Assembly: GCF_028743715.1 (NCBI RefSeq)
Contig: NZ_CP117996.1
Location: 682,001 to 746,000 of the forward strand
Reading direction: 5' to 3'
DNA from: Microbacterium sp. Clip185
GTDB lineage: Bacteria > Actinomycetota > Actinomycetes > Actinomycetales > Microbacteriaceae
DNA: 64,000 bases
The notes under the pieces were generated by a model. The model was given only the letters and a program-made list of their open reading frames with translations, did not search any database and had not been told where the DNA came from. Position numbers and translations under genes: made by a program. Shown one piece after another: positions 27,326 through 37,624 of this stretch; within the stretch, counting starts at the first letter, position 1; each line of letters begins with the position of its first letter.

Positions 27326-28261
27326 TCAGGCCTTGCCGGCGTCGGGCTCCACGCCCGGCTCCGACATGGGCTCCGCACCGGGCGGCAGGTCTTCCGCCGC
27401 GCTCGAGCCGGAGGTCACCGAGGTCGGGACCTGCTCGTCGGGCGTGACGGTGCCCGCGGGAGCAGGCTCTGCGGTCGCGGGTGCGGTAGGGGCGGCACCG
27501 GATGCGGGTGCGGACTTGTCCGCATCCACGTCGGCTGCGAGCGTGCCGAGGTAGAGCTGGATGACCTTCGGGTCGTTGGCGAGTTCGCGCCCTGTGCCCG
27601 TGTAGGCGTCGCGTCCCTGGTCGAGCACGTACGCGCGGTCGCAGATCTGCAGGCAGCGGCGCGCATTCTGCTCGACCATGATCACGCTCACGCCCGCCTT
27701 GTTGATGCGCCGGGTGCGGATGAAGGTCTCGTCCTGGCGGACGGGCGACAGGCCGGCCGAGGGCTCGTCGAGCAGCAGCACGGACGGGTCCATCATGAGC
27801 GCACGGGCCATCGCGACCGACTGGCGTTCACCGCCCGAGAGGGACCCGGCGCGCTGATCGCGACGGTCGGCGAGCACCGGGAAGATCTCGAAGATCTTGT
27901 CGAGCTGCTCGCGGAACTTCCGCGGCTTCTGGTAGATGCCCATCTGCAGGTTCTCCTCGATCGTCAGCGAGGGAAACACGTTGTTGGTCTGCGGCACGAA
28001 CCCCACACCGGTCGAGACCAGCTTGTTCGGCTTCCAGCCGGTGATGTCGGTGCCCTTGAGTGTGACGGAGCCGCCGCGGATCGACACCTGGCCGAACACC
28101 GCCTTCAGGAACGTCGACTTGCCGGCGCCGTTCGGGCCGATGATGCCGATGAGCTCGCCCGGGTGGGCGACGATGTTCACGCCGTTGAGGATGTTGACCC
28201 CCGGCAGGTAGCCGGCGTGCAGGTCCTTCGCGACGAGGACCGGTTCGGTCGCGTTCGTCAT
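27326..28261 (-). CDS. livF: Branched-chain amino-acid ABC transporter ATPase LivF, with C-terminal tail
   Basis: This 311-residue protein has Walker A IGPNGAGKS, signature SLSGGERQSVAMARAL, Walker B VLLLDEPSAGLSP and the H-loop position replaced by VIMVEQNA as usual in LivF. The ABC domain ends near residue 240; about 70 residues of Ala/Pro/Thr/Glu-rich disordered sequence follow, which ordinary LivF proteins (about 235 residues) lack. It overlaps livG by 4 bases and is last in the livH-M-G-F operon. Confidence 0.92.
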   Translation of the reverse strand: MTNATEPVLVAKDLHAGYLPGVNILNGVNIVAHPGELIGIIGPNGAGKSTFLKAVFGQVSIRGGSVTLKGTDITGWKPNKLVSTGVGFVPQTNNVFPSLTIEENLQMGIYQKPRKFREQLDKIFEIFPVLADRRDQRAGSLSGGERQSVAMARALMMDPSVLLLDEPSAGLSPVRQDETFIRTRRINKAGVSVIMVEQNARRCLQICDRAYVLDQGRDAYTGTGRELANDPKVIQLYLGTLAADVDADKSAPASGAAPTAPATAEPAPAGTVTPDEQVPTSVTSGSSAAEDLPPGAEPMSEPGVEPDAGKA

Positions 28262-29268
28262 GAACGGTGCTCCTTTCCGAGCGCCTCGTCGATCTGCCGC
28301 TCGGCGGCCGCGTCGGCGGCCTCCGCCTCGGCCTCGAGCTGTTGGATGACCGAGGTGTCGAGCAGCGAGTCGTCACCGAGGTCGGTGTCGTGGTGCGCAC
28401 CGAGGTACGCGTCCACGACCGCCTGCTGGTTCATGACCTCGCCCGCGGGGCCTTCGGCGACGATCGCGCCCTGCGCCATCACGACCACCCAGTCGGAGAT
28501 GTGGCGCACCATGTGCATGTCGTGCTCGACGAACAGCACCGTGGTGCCGTCGTCGCGCAGGGCCTGGATGTGTCCGAGCAGCGACTGCGTGAGCGCCGGG
28601 TTCACACCCGCCATGGGCTCGTCGAGCATGATCATCTTCGGGTCGCTCATGAGAGCACGCGCCATCTCGAGCAACTTCTTCTGCCCGCCCGAGAGGGAGC
28701 CTGCGAGGTCTTCGCGCTTCTCGTACAGTTTGAAGCGCTGCAGGAGATCCATCGCCTTCTCGGTGATCTCCTTCTCCCGCTTGCGCCAGAGCGCGGGGAT
28801 CAGAGCCACGGCCATGTTCTCGCCGGGCTGGTCTCGCGCGCCGAGCAGCATGTTGTCGAGCACTGTCATGCGCGAGAGCGCCTTCGTGAGCTGGAAGGTG
28901 CGCACCATGCCGCTGCGGGCGACCTTGGATGCGGCGGTGCTCCCCAGCGTCCGGCCGTCGAACGACCATCTGGCCGCCTTGTCGGCCGGCGGCCCGCCGA
29001 AGGCGCGCTTCGCGCTCGTCGGCTTGTCGAAGCCGGTGATGAGGTTGAAGAACGTCGTCTTGCCCGCACCGTTGGGGCCGATGAGGGCCGTGATGGCGCC
29101 GCGCTGAACCTCCAGGTGGTCGACGTCGACGGCCGTCATACCGCCGAAGCGGCGGATGATGTTGTCGACGACGAGGATGGGGTCGGGCTTCGGTGCGCCG
29201 GGCGTCTGCGCGACGTGCGACAGGCTTTCCTGTGCGGCCGCCTGGGCCGCCGTGATCGGCTCAGACAT
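28258..29268 (-). CDS. livG: Branched-chain amino-acid ABC transporter ATPase LivG
   Basis: This 336-residue protein has Walker A IGPNGAGKT, the LivG-type VRTFQLTKALSRMTV, signature SLSGGQKKLLEMARAL, Walker B MIMLDEPMAGVNP and the switch VLFVEHDMHMV. It is longer than the usual 255 residues: about 30 extra residues at the N-terminus and a 50-residue acidic helical tail rich in Glu, Ala and Asp. It overlaps livM by 8 bases and livF by 4. Confidence 0.92.
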   Translation of the reverse strand: MSEPITAAQAAAQESLSHVAQTPGAPKPDPILVVDNIIRRFGGMTAVDVDHLEVQRGAITALIGPNGAGKTTFFNLITGFDKPTSAKRAFGGPPADKAARWSFDGRTLGSTAASKVARSGMVRTFQLTKALSRMTVLDNMLLGARDQPGENMAVALIPALWRKREKEITEKAMDLLQRFKLYEKREDLAGSLSGGQKKLLEMARALMSDPKMIMLDEPMAGVNPALTQSLLGHIQALRDDGTTVLFVEHDMHMVRHISDWVVVMAQGAIVAEGPAGEVMNQQAVVDAYLGAHHDTDLGDDSLLDTSVIQQLEAEAEAADAAAERQIDEALGKEHRS

Positions 29269-30244
29269 TGAAGCTCAGCTCCTTCTTGCTGCCGAGGATG
29301 CCCTGTGGTCGGAAGATCACCAGGAGCATCAGCGCGATGCCGATCACGATCCACGAGAACTGATCGGTCTGCTGGGTGGACATGATCGAGTCGGGCACGA
29401 CGATGTCGGTGATGCCCTGGATGAAGATGCGCACCGCGAAGAACAGGATCGAGCCCAGCACGGGTCCGAAGATGGTCGCGGCGCCGCCCAGCAGAAGCGC
29501 GGTCCAGATGAAGAACGTCGTCGAGCGTCCGAGTGCGTCCGGCTGGACGGAGGACGGGAGCACGTAGATGATGCCGGCGAACGCGCCGAGCACACCGCCG
29601 AGCACCAGTGCCTGCATCTTGTAGGAGTAGGCGCTCTTGCCGAGGCTGCGCACCGCATCCTCGTCCTCGCGGATGCCCTTGAGCACACGACCCCACGGGC
29701 TGCGCATGAGCAGCCACACCAGCACGAGGAAGACCGCGACGAGCGCCCAGGCGACGATGCGGATCCACCATCCGCTCACGCCGTTGTTCTCGTACGTGAA
29801 CCAGAGGATGGTCGTGGAGCCGTCCGGCAGGAACGAGAGCTCGTTGAACGGGTCACGGTAGGTCGCACCGGGGAGGCCGTTCGAGCCGCCGGTGATGGGA
29901 CCCATGATCGAGGAGCGCCCGACCATGCGCACGATCTCGGCGGCCGAGATCGTGACGATCGCGAGGTAGTCGCCGCGCAGCTTCAGCGTGGGGATGCCCA
30001 GGATGAGGCTGAAGATGACGACCGCGATGATCGCGATCAGCAGTGACGGCCAGAATCCGAGGCCCGCGCCGATCGACACGGCGAAGCCGTAGGCGCCCAG
30101 CAGCATGAAGCCCGCCTGGCCCATGTTGAGCAGACCCGTGTAGCCGAAGTGGATGTTCAGGCCGATCGCCGCGATGGCGAAGGCCGCCGTGGCGGGTGAG
30201 ATGGCGCTGGCCGCCATCTGGGTGAGGAGGTTCAGGAATTCCAT
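29261..30244 (-). CDS. livM: Branched-chain amino-acid ABC transporter permease LivM
   Basis: A LivM permease of 327 residues with about nine membrane segments, GYTGLLNMGQAGFMLLGAYG near the N-terminus and the cytoplasmic coupling motif SPWGRVLKGIREDEDAVRSL. It forms the pore with LivH. It lies 3 bases downstream of livH and overlaps livG, so it is translated in series. Confidence 0.92.
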   Translation of the reverse strand: MEFLNLLTQMAASAISPATAAFAIAAIGLNIHFGYTGLLNMGQAGFMLLGAYGFAVSIGAGLGFWPSLLIAIIAVVIFSLILGIPTLKLRGDYLAIVTISAAEIVRMVGRSSIMGPITGGSNGLPGATYRDPFNELSFLPDGSTTILWFTYENNGVSGWWIRIVAWALVAVFLVLVWLLMRSPWGRVLKGIREDEDAVRSLGKSAYSYKMQALVLGGVLGAFAGIIYVLPSSVQPDALGRSTTFFIWTALLLGGAATIFGPVLGSILFFAVRIFIQGITDIVVPDSIMSTQQTDQFSWIVIGIALMLLVIFRPQGILGSKKELSFNV

Positions 30245-30247
30245 GTG

Positions 30248-31606
30248 TCAGCCCACCCGTTCCTTACGACCGAACAGACCCTGAGGTCGCACCAGCAGCA
30301 GCAGGATCAGCAGCAGCAGGGCTGTCGCGTACTTGAAGTCGCCCGGCAGCCAGATATTCGTCAGCTCGACCGTCATCCCGATGATGAGGGCGCCGAACAG
30401 GGCGCCGAAGGCGGTGCCGAGACCGCCCAGGGTCACCGCGGAGAAGAGCAGCAGCAGCAGCTGCATGCCCGTCATCCAGTTGATGCCGTTGAGCACGAGA
30501 CCGAGCAGGATGCCGGCGAGTCCGGCCAGCGCCGCCGATGCGGTCCAGATCAGGCGGATCACCCCGTCGACGTTGATGCCGGATGCGGCGGCCAGAGCCG
30601 GGTTGTCGCTGACTGCGCGGGTGGCGCGTCCGACGCGGGTCTTGACCAGGAACAGGCCCACGGCGACGAGGACCACGACCGCGATGCCCATGGCGATCAG
30701 CGAGTCCTGGCTGAGCGAGACGGGGCCGATCTGCACGGGCTTCGGGTTGGCCATGACGATACGCACGGTCGATGCGCCGATGAAGAACTGGAACACGTAC
30801 TGCAGTGCCAGCGACATGCCGATCGTGACGATCATGAGCTGCGTGAGCGAGAGCCTCTTCTTGCGCAGCGGTTTCCAGATCGCCAGATCCTGCGTGTAGC
30901 CGAAGGCGGCGCAGAGCACGATGACGATGATGCCGGCGAGCCAGATGTTCAGCCCCAGCAGGTTCGCGAAGACGAAGGCGAGGAGACCGCCGAGGGTCAC
31001 GAGCTCGCCGTGGGCGAAGTTCGAGATGCCGGTCGTGCCGTAGATCAGCGAGAGTCCCACGGCCGCGAGTGCGAGCAGCAGTCCGAGCCGGAGTCCGGAC
31101 GCCGCCTGCTGGGCGAGGCGGTCCCAGTTGAATCCGGAGTCGGCCGTCGTGCCGCCGTTCGTGGTACCGCCGTCACCGCTGCCGCCGGCCGATTCGAGCG
31201 AGAACAGTGCGGCGGTGTTGGCGCCGAGCGTCACGGTCCGAACCTGCGGTTCGTCGCTTCTCAGGGTGACGCCGTCGGGCAGCGTGTCCGCGTCGACAGT
31301 GACCGAGTACTCCCCGGGCTGCTTGACGCTCAGCGACCAGCGGCCGTCGTCGTCGGTCTCGGTGGAGACGGTGCCGCCGGGACCGGTGGCGGTGACCACG
31401 ACTCCCGCTCCGGCGTCGCGCAGCGTTCCGGAGAGGCAGCCGACGGTGGCGCTGGGGGCGCAGACCTCGGTCTGCTTGGCGCTGTCATCGGTCGTCTCGG
31501 CGTGAGCCGCGGTAGGGATAAAGGTCAGCAGCGCGACGATGAGCGCGGCGAAGAGGAGAAGAATCCCGGGTAGGGATCGTCTCTCGGTCGCAGTGGTGGA
31601 AACCAC
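30248..31606 (-). CDS. livH: Branched-chain amino-acid ABC permease LivH with secreted N-terminal beta-domain
   Basis: This 452-residue protein is much longer than typical LivH (about 300). The C-terminal 300 residues are a standard permease (GISNFAHGELVTLGG, VSDNPALAAASGINVDGVI, GGLGTAFGALFGALIIG). Before it lie a signal peptide (hydrophobic LLFAALIVALLTF, then AHA about residue 36) and a domain of about 100 residues with the carboxypeptidase-regulatory/Ig-like pattern GTLRDAGAGVVVTATG, TDDDGRWSLSV and PGEYSVTV. A Gly/Thr linker joins them. I chose the GTG at 31606 (GGAGG 4 bases ahead); the GTG at 31627 is possible. First gene of livHMGF. Confidence 0.88.
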   Translation of the reverse strand: MVSTTATERRSLPGILLLFAALIVALLTFIPTAAHAETTDDSAKQTEVCAPSATVGCLSGTLRDAGAGVVVTATGPGGTVSTETDDDGRWSLSVKQPGEYSVTVDADTLPDGVTLRSDEPQVRTVTLGANTAALFSLESAGGSGDGGTTNGGTTADSGFNWDRLAQQAASGLRLGLLLALAAVGLSLIYGTTGISNFAHGELVTLGGLLAFVFANLLGLNIWLAGIIVIVLCAAFGYTQDLAIWKPLRKKRLSLTQLMIVTIGMSLALQYVFQFFIGASTVRIVMANPKPVQIGPVSLSQDSLIAMGIAVVVLVAVGLFLVKTRVGRATRAVSDNPALAAASGINVDGVIRLIWTASAALAGLAGILLGLVLNGINWMTGMQLLLLLFSAVTLGGLGTAFGALFGALIIGMTVELTNIWLPGDFKYATALLLLILLLLVRPQGLFGRKERVG

Positions 31607-33505
<1,899 letters not shown>

Positions 33506-33517
33506 CCGAGCCCGTCC

Positions 33518-33550
33518 GAAACGCCGCATCCCGTCGGGGTGCGGCGTTTC
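33518..33550 (+). terminator. Intrinsic terminator of guaB
   Basis: Arms of 15 bases (33518-33532 and 33536-33550) with one G-U pair and a 3-base loop, 12 bases after the stop. The hairpin ends in GTTTC. Confidence 0.85.
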
Positions 33551-33575
33551 GCGTGCCGGGGCTACGCTGACGCTC

Positions 33576-34241
33576 GTGATCCGCAGGCGTCAGCACCCCG
33601 AGGCCACTGTCTCGACGCGGCGGCTCGAGGCCTACACCGATGGCGTGTTCGCCATCGCGGCCACCCTGCTCGTGCTGGATCTGACGGCCCGCACCTTCGA
33701 CGGCGTGCGCACCGACGCCGACCTGTGGGCGGCGCTGGTCGGCATGACGCAGCCGTTCTTCACGTTCTTCATCAGCTTCCTCATCCTGAGCCTGATGTGG
33801 CGGGCGCACGTCGAGCAGTTCGAGCACATCTCCCGCATCGACACGCTCGGTACGTGGATCAACTCGGCGCGGCTCTTCTTCATCGTGCTCGTGCCCTTCA
33901 CCTCGACGATCAACAACGAGTTCACCGACCTGGTGCTCGGGCGGATGCTTCTGCCGATCAACTTCCTGCTGGCGATCGGATGCAGCTGGGCCCAGTGGGC
34001 GTGGGCGATGCGCACGCGCGATCGGTCGATGCCCGACTTCCCGCTCTCCGAGGCCCGCATCCAGGGCGGCGGAGCGCTCAGCGCCCTCATCATCTCGGCG
34101 GGTGTCGTTGCCCTCAGTCCGCTCGCCGGCTCGCTCGCCTTCCTTCTGTTCCTCGTCGACGGCCCGCTCACGCGCTTGCTATCCCGACCGCGTGCGACGC
34201 CGGACGCCGATGCGCCGTCACCGGACGCGTCCGCCGGCTAG
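33576..34241 (+). CDS. TMEM175-family potassium channel-like membrane protein (DUF1211)
   Basis: This 221-residue protein begins with the family signature RLEAYTDGVFAIAATLLVLDL on the first helix (about residues 17-37) and has six predicted helices. Bacterial TMEM175 proteins form potassium-permeable channels with a hydrophobic filter; most have a double or single six-helix unit as here. The GTG at 33576 follows TACGCT (33563-33568) and 7 bases, so probably leaderless. It is convergent with the MFS gene. Confidence 0.82.
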   Translation: MIRRRQHPEATVSTRRLEAYTDGVFAIAATLLVLDLTARTFDGVRTDADLWAALVGMTQPFFTFFISFLILSLMWRAHVEQFEHISRIDTLGTWINSARLFFIVLVPFTSTINNEFTDLVLGRMLLPINFLLAIGCSWAQWAWAMRTRDRSMPDFPLSEARIQGGGALSALIISAGVVALSPLAGSLAFLLFLVDGPLTRLLSRPRATPDADAPSPDASAG

Positions 34242-34249
34242 CGGCGCGA

Positions 34250-34318
34250 CCGAACTCCTGCAGAATCGCCTGGTTCCCGGGGCCGGAAGCCGAAGAGGCG
34301 CGTTCTGCAGGAGTTCGG
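34250..34318. repeat. Long-arm inverted repeat between convergent genes
   Basis: Perfect 16-bp arms CCGAACTCCTGCAGAA and its complement (34250-34265, 34303-34318) enclose a 37-base loop that itself has complementary CGCCT/AGGCG ends. It fills the gap between two convergent genes and could end both transcripts. Confidence 0.85.
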
Positions 34319-34325
34319 GCCGTGC

Positions 34326-35768
34326 TCAGACGCCGACAGCGACCTCCTCGCGAGCGGAGGCGGATGCGGATGCGGCGGGCGTCTCGGTGGCGGGGCGCGC
34401 CGATCGGCCGGCCGGCAGCCACAGGGCCGCGACGGCGGCGATGACCAGAACGGCGGCGCCGACGTAGACAGCGGGCCGTGCCGCATCCACGTAGGAGTCG
34501 GGGAGGAGCTGGCCGCCCGCGCCTACGAAGATCGCGGTCATGACGGCGGTTCCGAGCGCGACGCCGATCTCGCGAAGGGTCGAGTTCACCCCTGATGCCT
34601 TGGCGTGGTCGACGAGCCCGAGGGTTGCGAGCAGCGCCGTCGCGGAGGGGGCGAAGACGAGTCCCATGCCGATCCCCGCGAGCAGGAACGGCGCGATGAG
34701 AGAGGGGTAGTCGAGCGAGGTCGAGAGGATCGTCGCGATCCAGGCGAGGGCCGCCGCCTGGAAGGCGAGGCCGGCGACCATGAGGGCCCTGGTGCCGATG
34801 CGCCCCGAGAAGACGCCGGCCAGCGGCGCGACGAACATCGGGGCGATGGTCCAGGGCGTCGTCTGCAGCGCCGCCTCGAGCGGAGAGGCGCCCTGCACGA
34901 CCTGCAGGTACTGGATGAGGAGGAAGACGGCGCCGAAGGTTCCGAAGCTGAAGGCGATGCCGACGACGTTCGTGAGGGTGAACGAGCGGTCGCGGTACAG
35001 GCGCAGCGGCATGAGGGGCGCCTTCGATCGCCACTGCCAGACGAGGAAGCCGAGGATCAGGGCCGTGGCCGCGGCGATCTCGCCGACGACGGATGCGGAG
35101 CCCCATCCGTCGTCGTTGCCGCGGACGACCGCGTGCACGAGAGCCAGTACGCCCACGCCGGAGACGATCGTGCCGACGACGTCGATGCGGGCGCGCTCGC
35201 CGCGGTCGTTGCCGAGCGCGTAGAGGGCGAGCGGAATGGCGACGATGGCGACGGGCACGTTCAGCCAGAAGATGGCCTGCCAGTTCCAGCCCTCCATGAC
35301 GGCGCCGCCCACGAGCGGTCCCACCGCGACACCGAGCCCGGAGACGCCGCCCCAGATGCCGATGGCGAGGGGGCGGCGCTGGATGGGAACGCCGCCCGAG
35401 AGCAGAGCGAGCGAGAGGGGGAGTACCCCTGCGCCGCCGAAGCCCTGCACAGCTCGGGCGACGATGAGCTGCGTCGGATCGGTGCTGAGGGCCGCGAGTA
35501 CGGAACCGATCCCGAAGACGGCGATTCCGACGAGGAAGACCGATCGTCGGCCGAGCCGATCGCCGAGGGCGGCGGCGAGCAGGATCGTCGAGGCGAACGC
35601 GAGCGTGTAGGCGTTGACGAACCACTGCAGCTGCTCGACGCTCGCACCGAGTTCGGTGTGGAGCGCGGGCAGCGCGTTGGTCATGACGAGGTTGTCGAGC
35701 GTCGCCATGAACATCGGGAGCGATGTCGCAGCGACGACGAGGGCGAAGGGGCGTGAGGGAGTCGACAC
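34326..35768 (-). CDS. MFS multidrug efflux transporter, DHA2 (EmrB/QacA) type
   Basis: This 480-residue protein has about 14 hydrophobic segments. It shows MFMATLDNLVMTNALPALH in the first helix (the DHA2 D1 motif with Asp), WFVNAYTLAFASTILLAAAL and GDRLGRRSVFLVG, typical of QacA/EmrB pumps. The GTG at 35768 has AAAGGA 9 bases ahead; longer in-frame starts run through the operators and the TetR gene and are not real. It is divergent from the TetR gene, whose operators lie over its promoter. Confidence 0.87.
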   Translation of the reverse strand: MSTPSRPFALVVAATSLPMFMATLDNLVMTNALPALHTELGASVEQLQWFVNAYTLAFASTILLAAALGDRLGRRSVFLVGIAVFGIGSVLAALSTDPTQLIVARAVQGFGGAGVLPLSLALLSGGVPIQRRPLAIGIWGGVSGLGVAVGPLVGGAVMEGWNWQAIFWLNVPVAIVAIPLALYALGNDRGERARIDVVGTIVSGVGVLALVHAVVRGNDDGWGSASVVGEIAAATALILGFLVWQWRSKAPLMPLRLYRDRSFTLTNVVGIAFSFGTFGAVFLLIQYLQVVQGASPLEAALQTTPWTIAPMFVAPLAGVFSGRIGTRALMVAGLAFQAAALAWIATILSTSLDYPSLIAPFLLAGIGMGLVFAPSATALLATLGLVDHAKASGVNSTLREIGVALGTAVMTAIFVGAGGQLLPDSYVDAARPAVYVGAAVLVIAAVAALWLPAGRSARPATETPAASASASAREEVAVGV

Positions 35769-35788
35769 GAGGAGTCGTCCTTTCGGTT

Positions 35789-35804
35789 GTAATCGAATGA
35801 TTAC
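35789..35804. promoter_or_regulatory. TetR operator O1 in the MFS/TetR intergenic region
   Basis: GTAATCGAATGATTAC is a perfect 6-4-6 inverted repeat. It is 20 bases before the MFS start and matches the second site at 35823 in 13 of 16 positions. Confidence 0.8.
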
Positions 35805-35822
35805 TAAACTGAGGCGACTGTA

Positions 35823-35838
35823 GTTATCGACTGATAAC
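35823..35838. promoter_or_regulatory. TetR operator O2, overlapping the TetR -10 element
   Basis: GTTATCGACTGATAAC is a perfect 6-4-6 inverted repeat whose centre is 34 bases from O1. It overlaps TAACAT (35835-35840), the likely -10 of the TetR gene, so the regulator should repress itself as well as the pump. Confidence 0.8.
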
Positions 35839-35846
35839 ATGTCAAC

Positions 35847-36458
35847 ATGGCTTCCGAAACGATGGCGTCGAAGAAGCGATTGAGCTCCGAGGAGCGCCGC
35901 GCGCTGATCACGGAGGCCGCGATCGCCGTGTTCGGAGCGAAGGGGTACGTCGGCACAACCACCGACGACGTCGCACGCGCGGCCGATATCTCGCAGCCCT
36001 ACGTGGTGCGACTGTTCGGCACGAAGGAGCAGCTGTTCCTCGCGGCCTTCGATGAGACGTTGCGGTTGCTGTTCGAGGCCTTCGAACGTGCGGCCGGTGC
36101 GGGCGTGGACGATGAGATCGAGGCGCGGATGGGGCACGAGTACATCGGCCTGCTGCGCGTGCGCGGGCTCCACCAGACCCTCTCGCATGCGTTCCTGCTC
36201 GGCGCCCATCCGGTCATCGGCCCGCGTGCGCGCGACGGATTCGCCCGGGTATGGCAGTACGTGCGGGATCTCGGACTGTCCACTGCTCGCGCGCAGGAGT
36301 TCCTGGCGCAGGGCATGCTGATCAACACGATGATCGGTCTGCGGGTCGCCGACGAATCCGAGGGTGATCCTCGCATCTCCGATCTGTTCGCCGCGTGCTT
36401 CCCGCGCGACAAGGCGACCGTGCTCGCGCTCGCTCCGCGCGTCGACGAACCGTGGTGA
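35847..36458 (+). CDS. TetR-family repressor of the adjacent MFS pump
   Basis: This 203-residue protein has a TetR HTH at about residues 15-60 (RRALITEAAIAVFGAKGY, TTDDVARAADISQPYVVRLFGTKEQLF). The C-terminal ligand domain has no special signature. TAACAT and 6 bases precede the ATG at 35847, a leaderless start lying inside operator O2. Divergence from the efflux gene with twin operators indicates classic drug-induced derepression. Confidence 0.9.
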   Translation: MASETMASKKRLSSEERRALITEAAIAVFGAKGYVGTTTDDVARAADISQPYVVRLFGTKEQLFLAAFDETLRLLFEAFERAAGAGVDDEIEARMGHEYIGLLRVRGLHQTLSHAFLLGAHPVIGPRARDGFARVWQYVRDLGLSTARAQEFLAQGMLINTMIGLRVADESEGDPRISDLFAACFPRDKATVLALAPRVDEPW

Positions 36459-36486
36459 CGTCTCTGACGACGGCTAGGCTGGTGTG

Positions 36487-37608
36487 GTGAGCATGGACAT
36501 CGAGATCGGCCGCGCCAAGCGGGCCCGGCGCGCGTACACCTTCGACGACATCGCCGTGGTGCCGTCGCGCCGCACGCGCAACCCCGAGGATGTTTCGACC
36601 TCGTGGACGATCGACGCCTTCTCGTTCGACATCCCGGTGCTCGGCGCCCCGATGGACTCGGTGGTGAGCCCCCGCACCGCGATCATGCTCGGCCAGCTGG
36701 GCGGGCTGGGCGTGCTCGATCTCGAGGGCCTGTGGACGCGCTACGACGACCCGGAGCCGCTGCTGTCCGAGATCGCGACGCTGTCCTCGGTCGATGCGAC
36801 GCGGCGGATGCAGGAGCTGTACGCCGAGCCGATCAAGCCCGAACTCGTGCGCGACCGCCTCGCGGAGATCCGCGCCGCGGGTGTGACGGTGGCAGGCTCC
36901 CTGACGCCGCAGCGCACGCAGGACCTCTACGAGACGGTCGTCGCCGCAGGGGTCGACCTCTTCGTCATCCGCGGTACAACGGTCTCGGCCGAGCACGTCT
37001 CCTCCGTCGATCAGCCGCTGAACCTCAAGAAGTTCATCTACGACCTCGACGTGCCCGTCATCGTCGGAGGAGCGGCCACATACACCGCAGCCCTGCACCT
37101 CATGCGCACGGGTGCGGCCGGTGTGCTGGTCGGCTTCGGCGGGGGAGCGGCCTCGACCACGCGCGCGACGCTCGGCATCCACGCGCCGATGGCCACCGCG
37201 GTCTCCGACGTCGCCGGCGCGCGCCGCGACTACCTCGACGAGTCCGGCGGGCGCTACGTCCACGTCATCGCCGACGGCGGCGTGGGCACATCGGGTGACA
37301 TCGTCAAGGCGCTCGCGATGGGCGCCGACGCCGTCATGCTCGGCGTCGCGCTCGCTCGGGCGACGGATGCCCCGGGTCAGGGCTTCCACTGGGGCCCCGA
37401 GGCCCACCACCCCAAGCTGCCGCGCGGCAACCGTGTCAAGGTCGATCAGGTCGCATCCCTCGAAGAGGTGCTCTACGGGCCGGCGCCGGTCGCCGACGGC
37501 ACGGCGAACCTCATCGGGGCCCTGCGCAAGTCGATGGCCACGACCGGATACTCCGACCTCAAGGAGTTCCAGCGGGTCGAGGTCGTCGTCGCCCCCTACG
37601 GACGCTGA
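36487..37608 (+). CDS. guaB3: GuaB3-family IMP dehydrogenase-related protein
   Basis: This 373-residue TIM-barrel paralogue of GuaB starts AYTFDDIAVVPSRRTRN and has PVLGAPMDSVVSP and HVIADGGVGTSGDIVKAL. It lacks CBS domains, and the loop that holds the catalytic Cys in GuaB reads FGGGAASTTRATLGI, without Cys. It is therefore not a normal IMP dehydrogenase. This matches the actinobacterial GuaB3 group. The GTG at 36487 follows TAGGCT and 6 bases (leaderless). It precedes SURF1, DUF3817 and guaA in the same direction. Confidence 0.9.
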   Translation: MSMDIEIGRAKRARRAYTFDDIAVVPSRRTRNPEDVSTSWTIDAFSFDIPVLGAPMDSVVSPRTAIMLGQLGGLGVLDLEGLWTRYDDPEPLLSEIATLSSVDATRRMQELYAEPIKPELVRDRLAEIRAAGVTVAGSLTPQRTQDLYETVVAAGVDLFVIRGTTVSAEHVSSVDQPLNLKKFIYDLDVPVIVGGAATYTAALHLMRTGAAGVLVGFGGGAASTTRATLGIHAPMATAVSDVAGARRDYLDESGGRYVHVIADGGVGTSGDIVKALAMGADAVMLGVALARATDAPGQGFHWGPEAHHPKLPRGNRVKVDQVASLEEVLYGPAPVADGTANLIGALRKSMATTGYSDLKEFQRVEVVVAPYGR

Positions 37609-37624
37609 GGTCGGCCGTCCCATC

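Noticed and set aside
36487..37608. Second active IMP dehydrogenase
   Set aside because: The catalytic loop has no Cys and the CBS domains are absent, so it fits the GuaB3 group and not an active GuaB.
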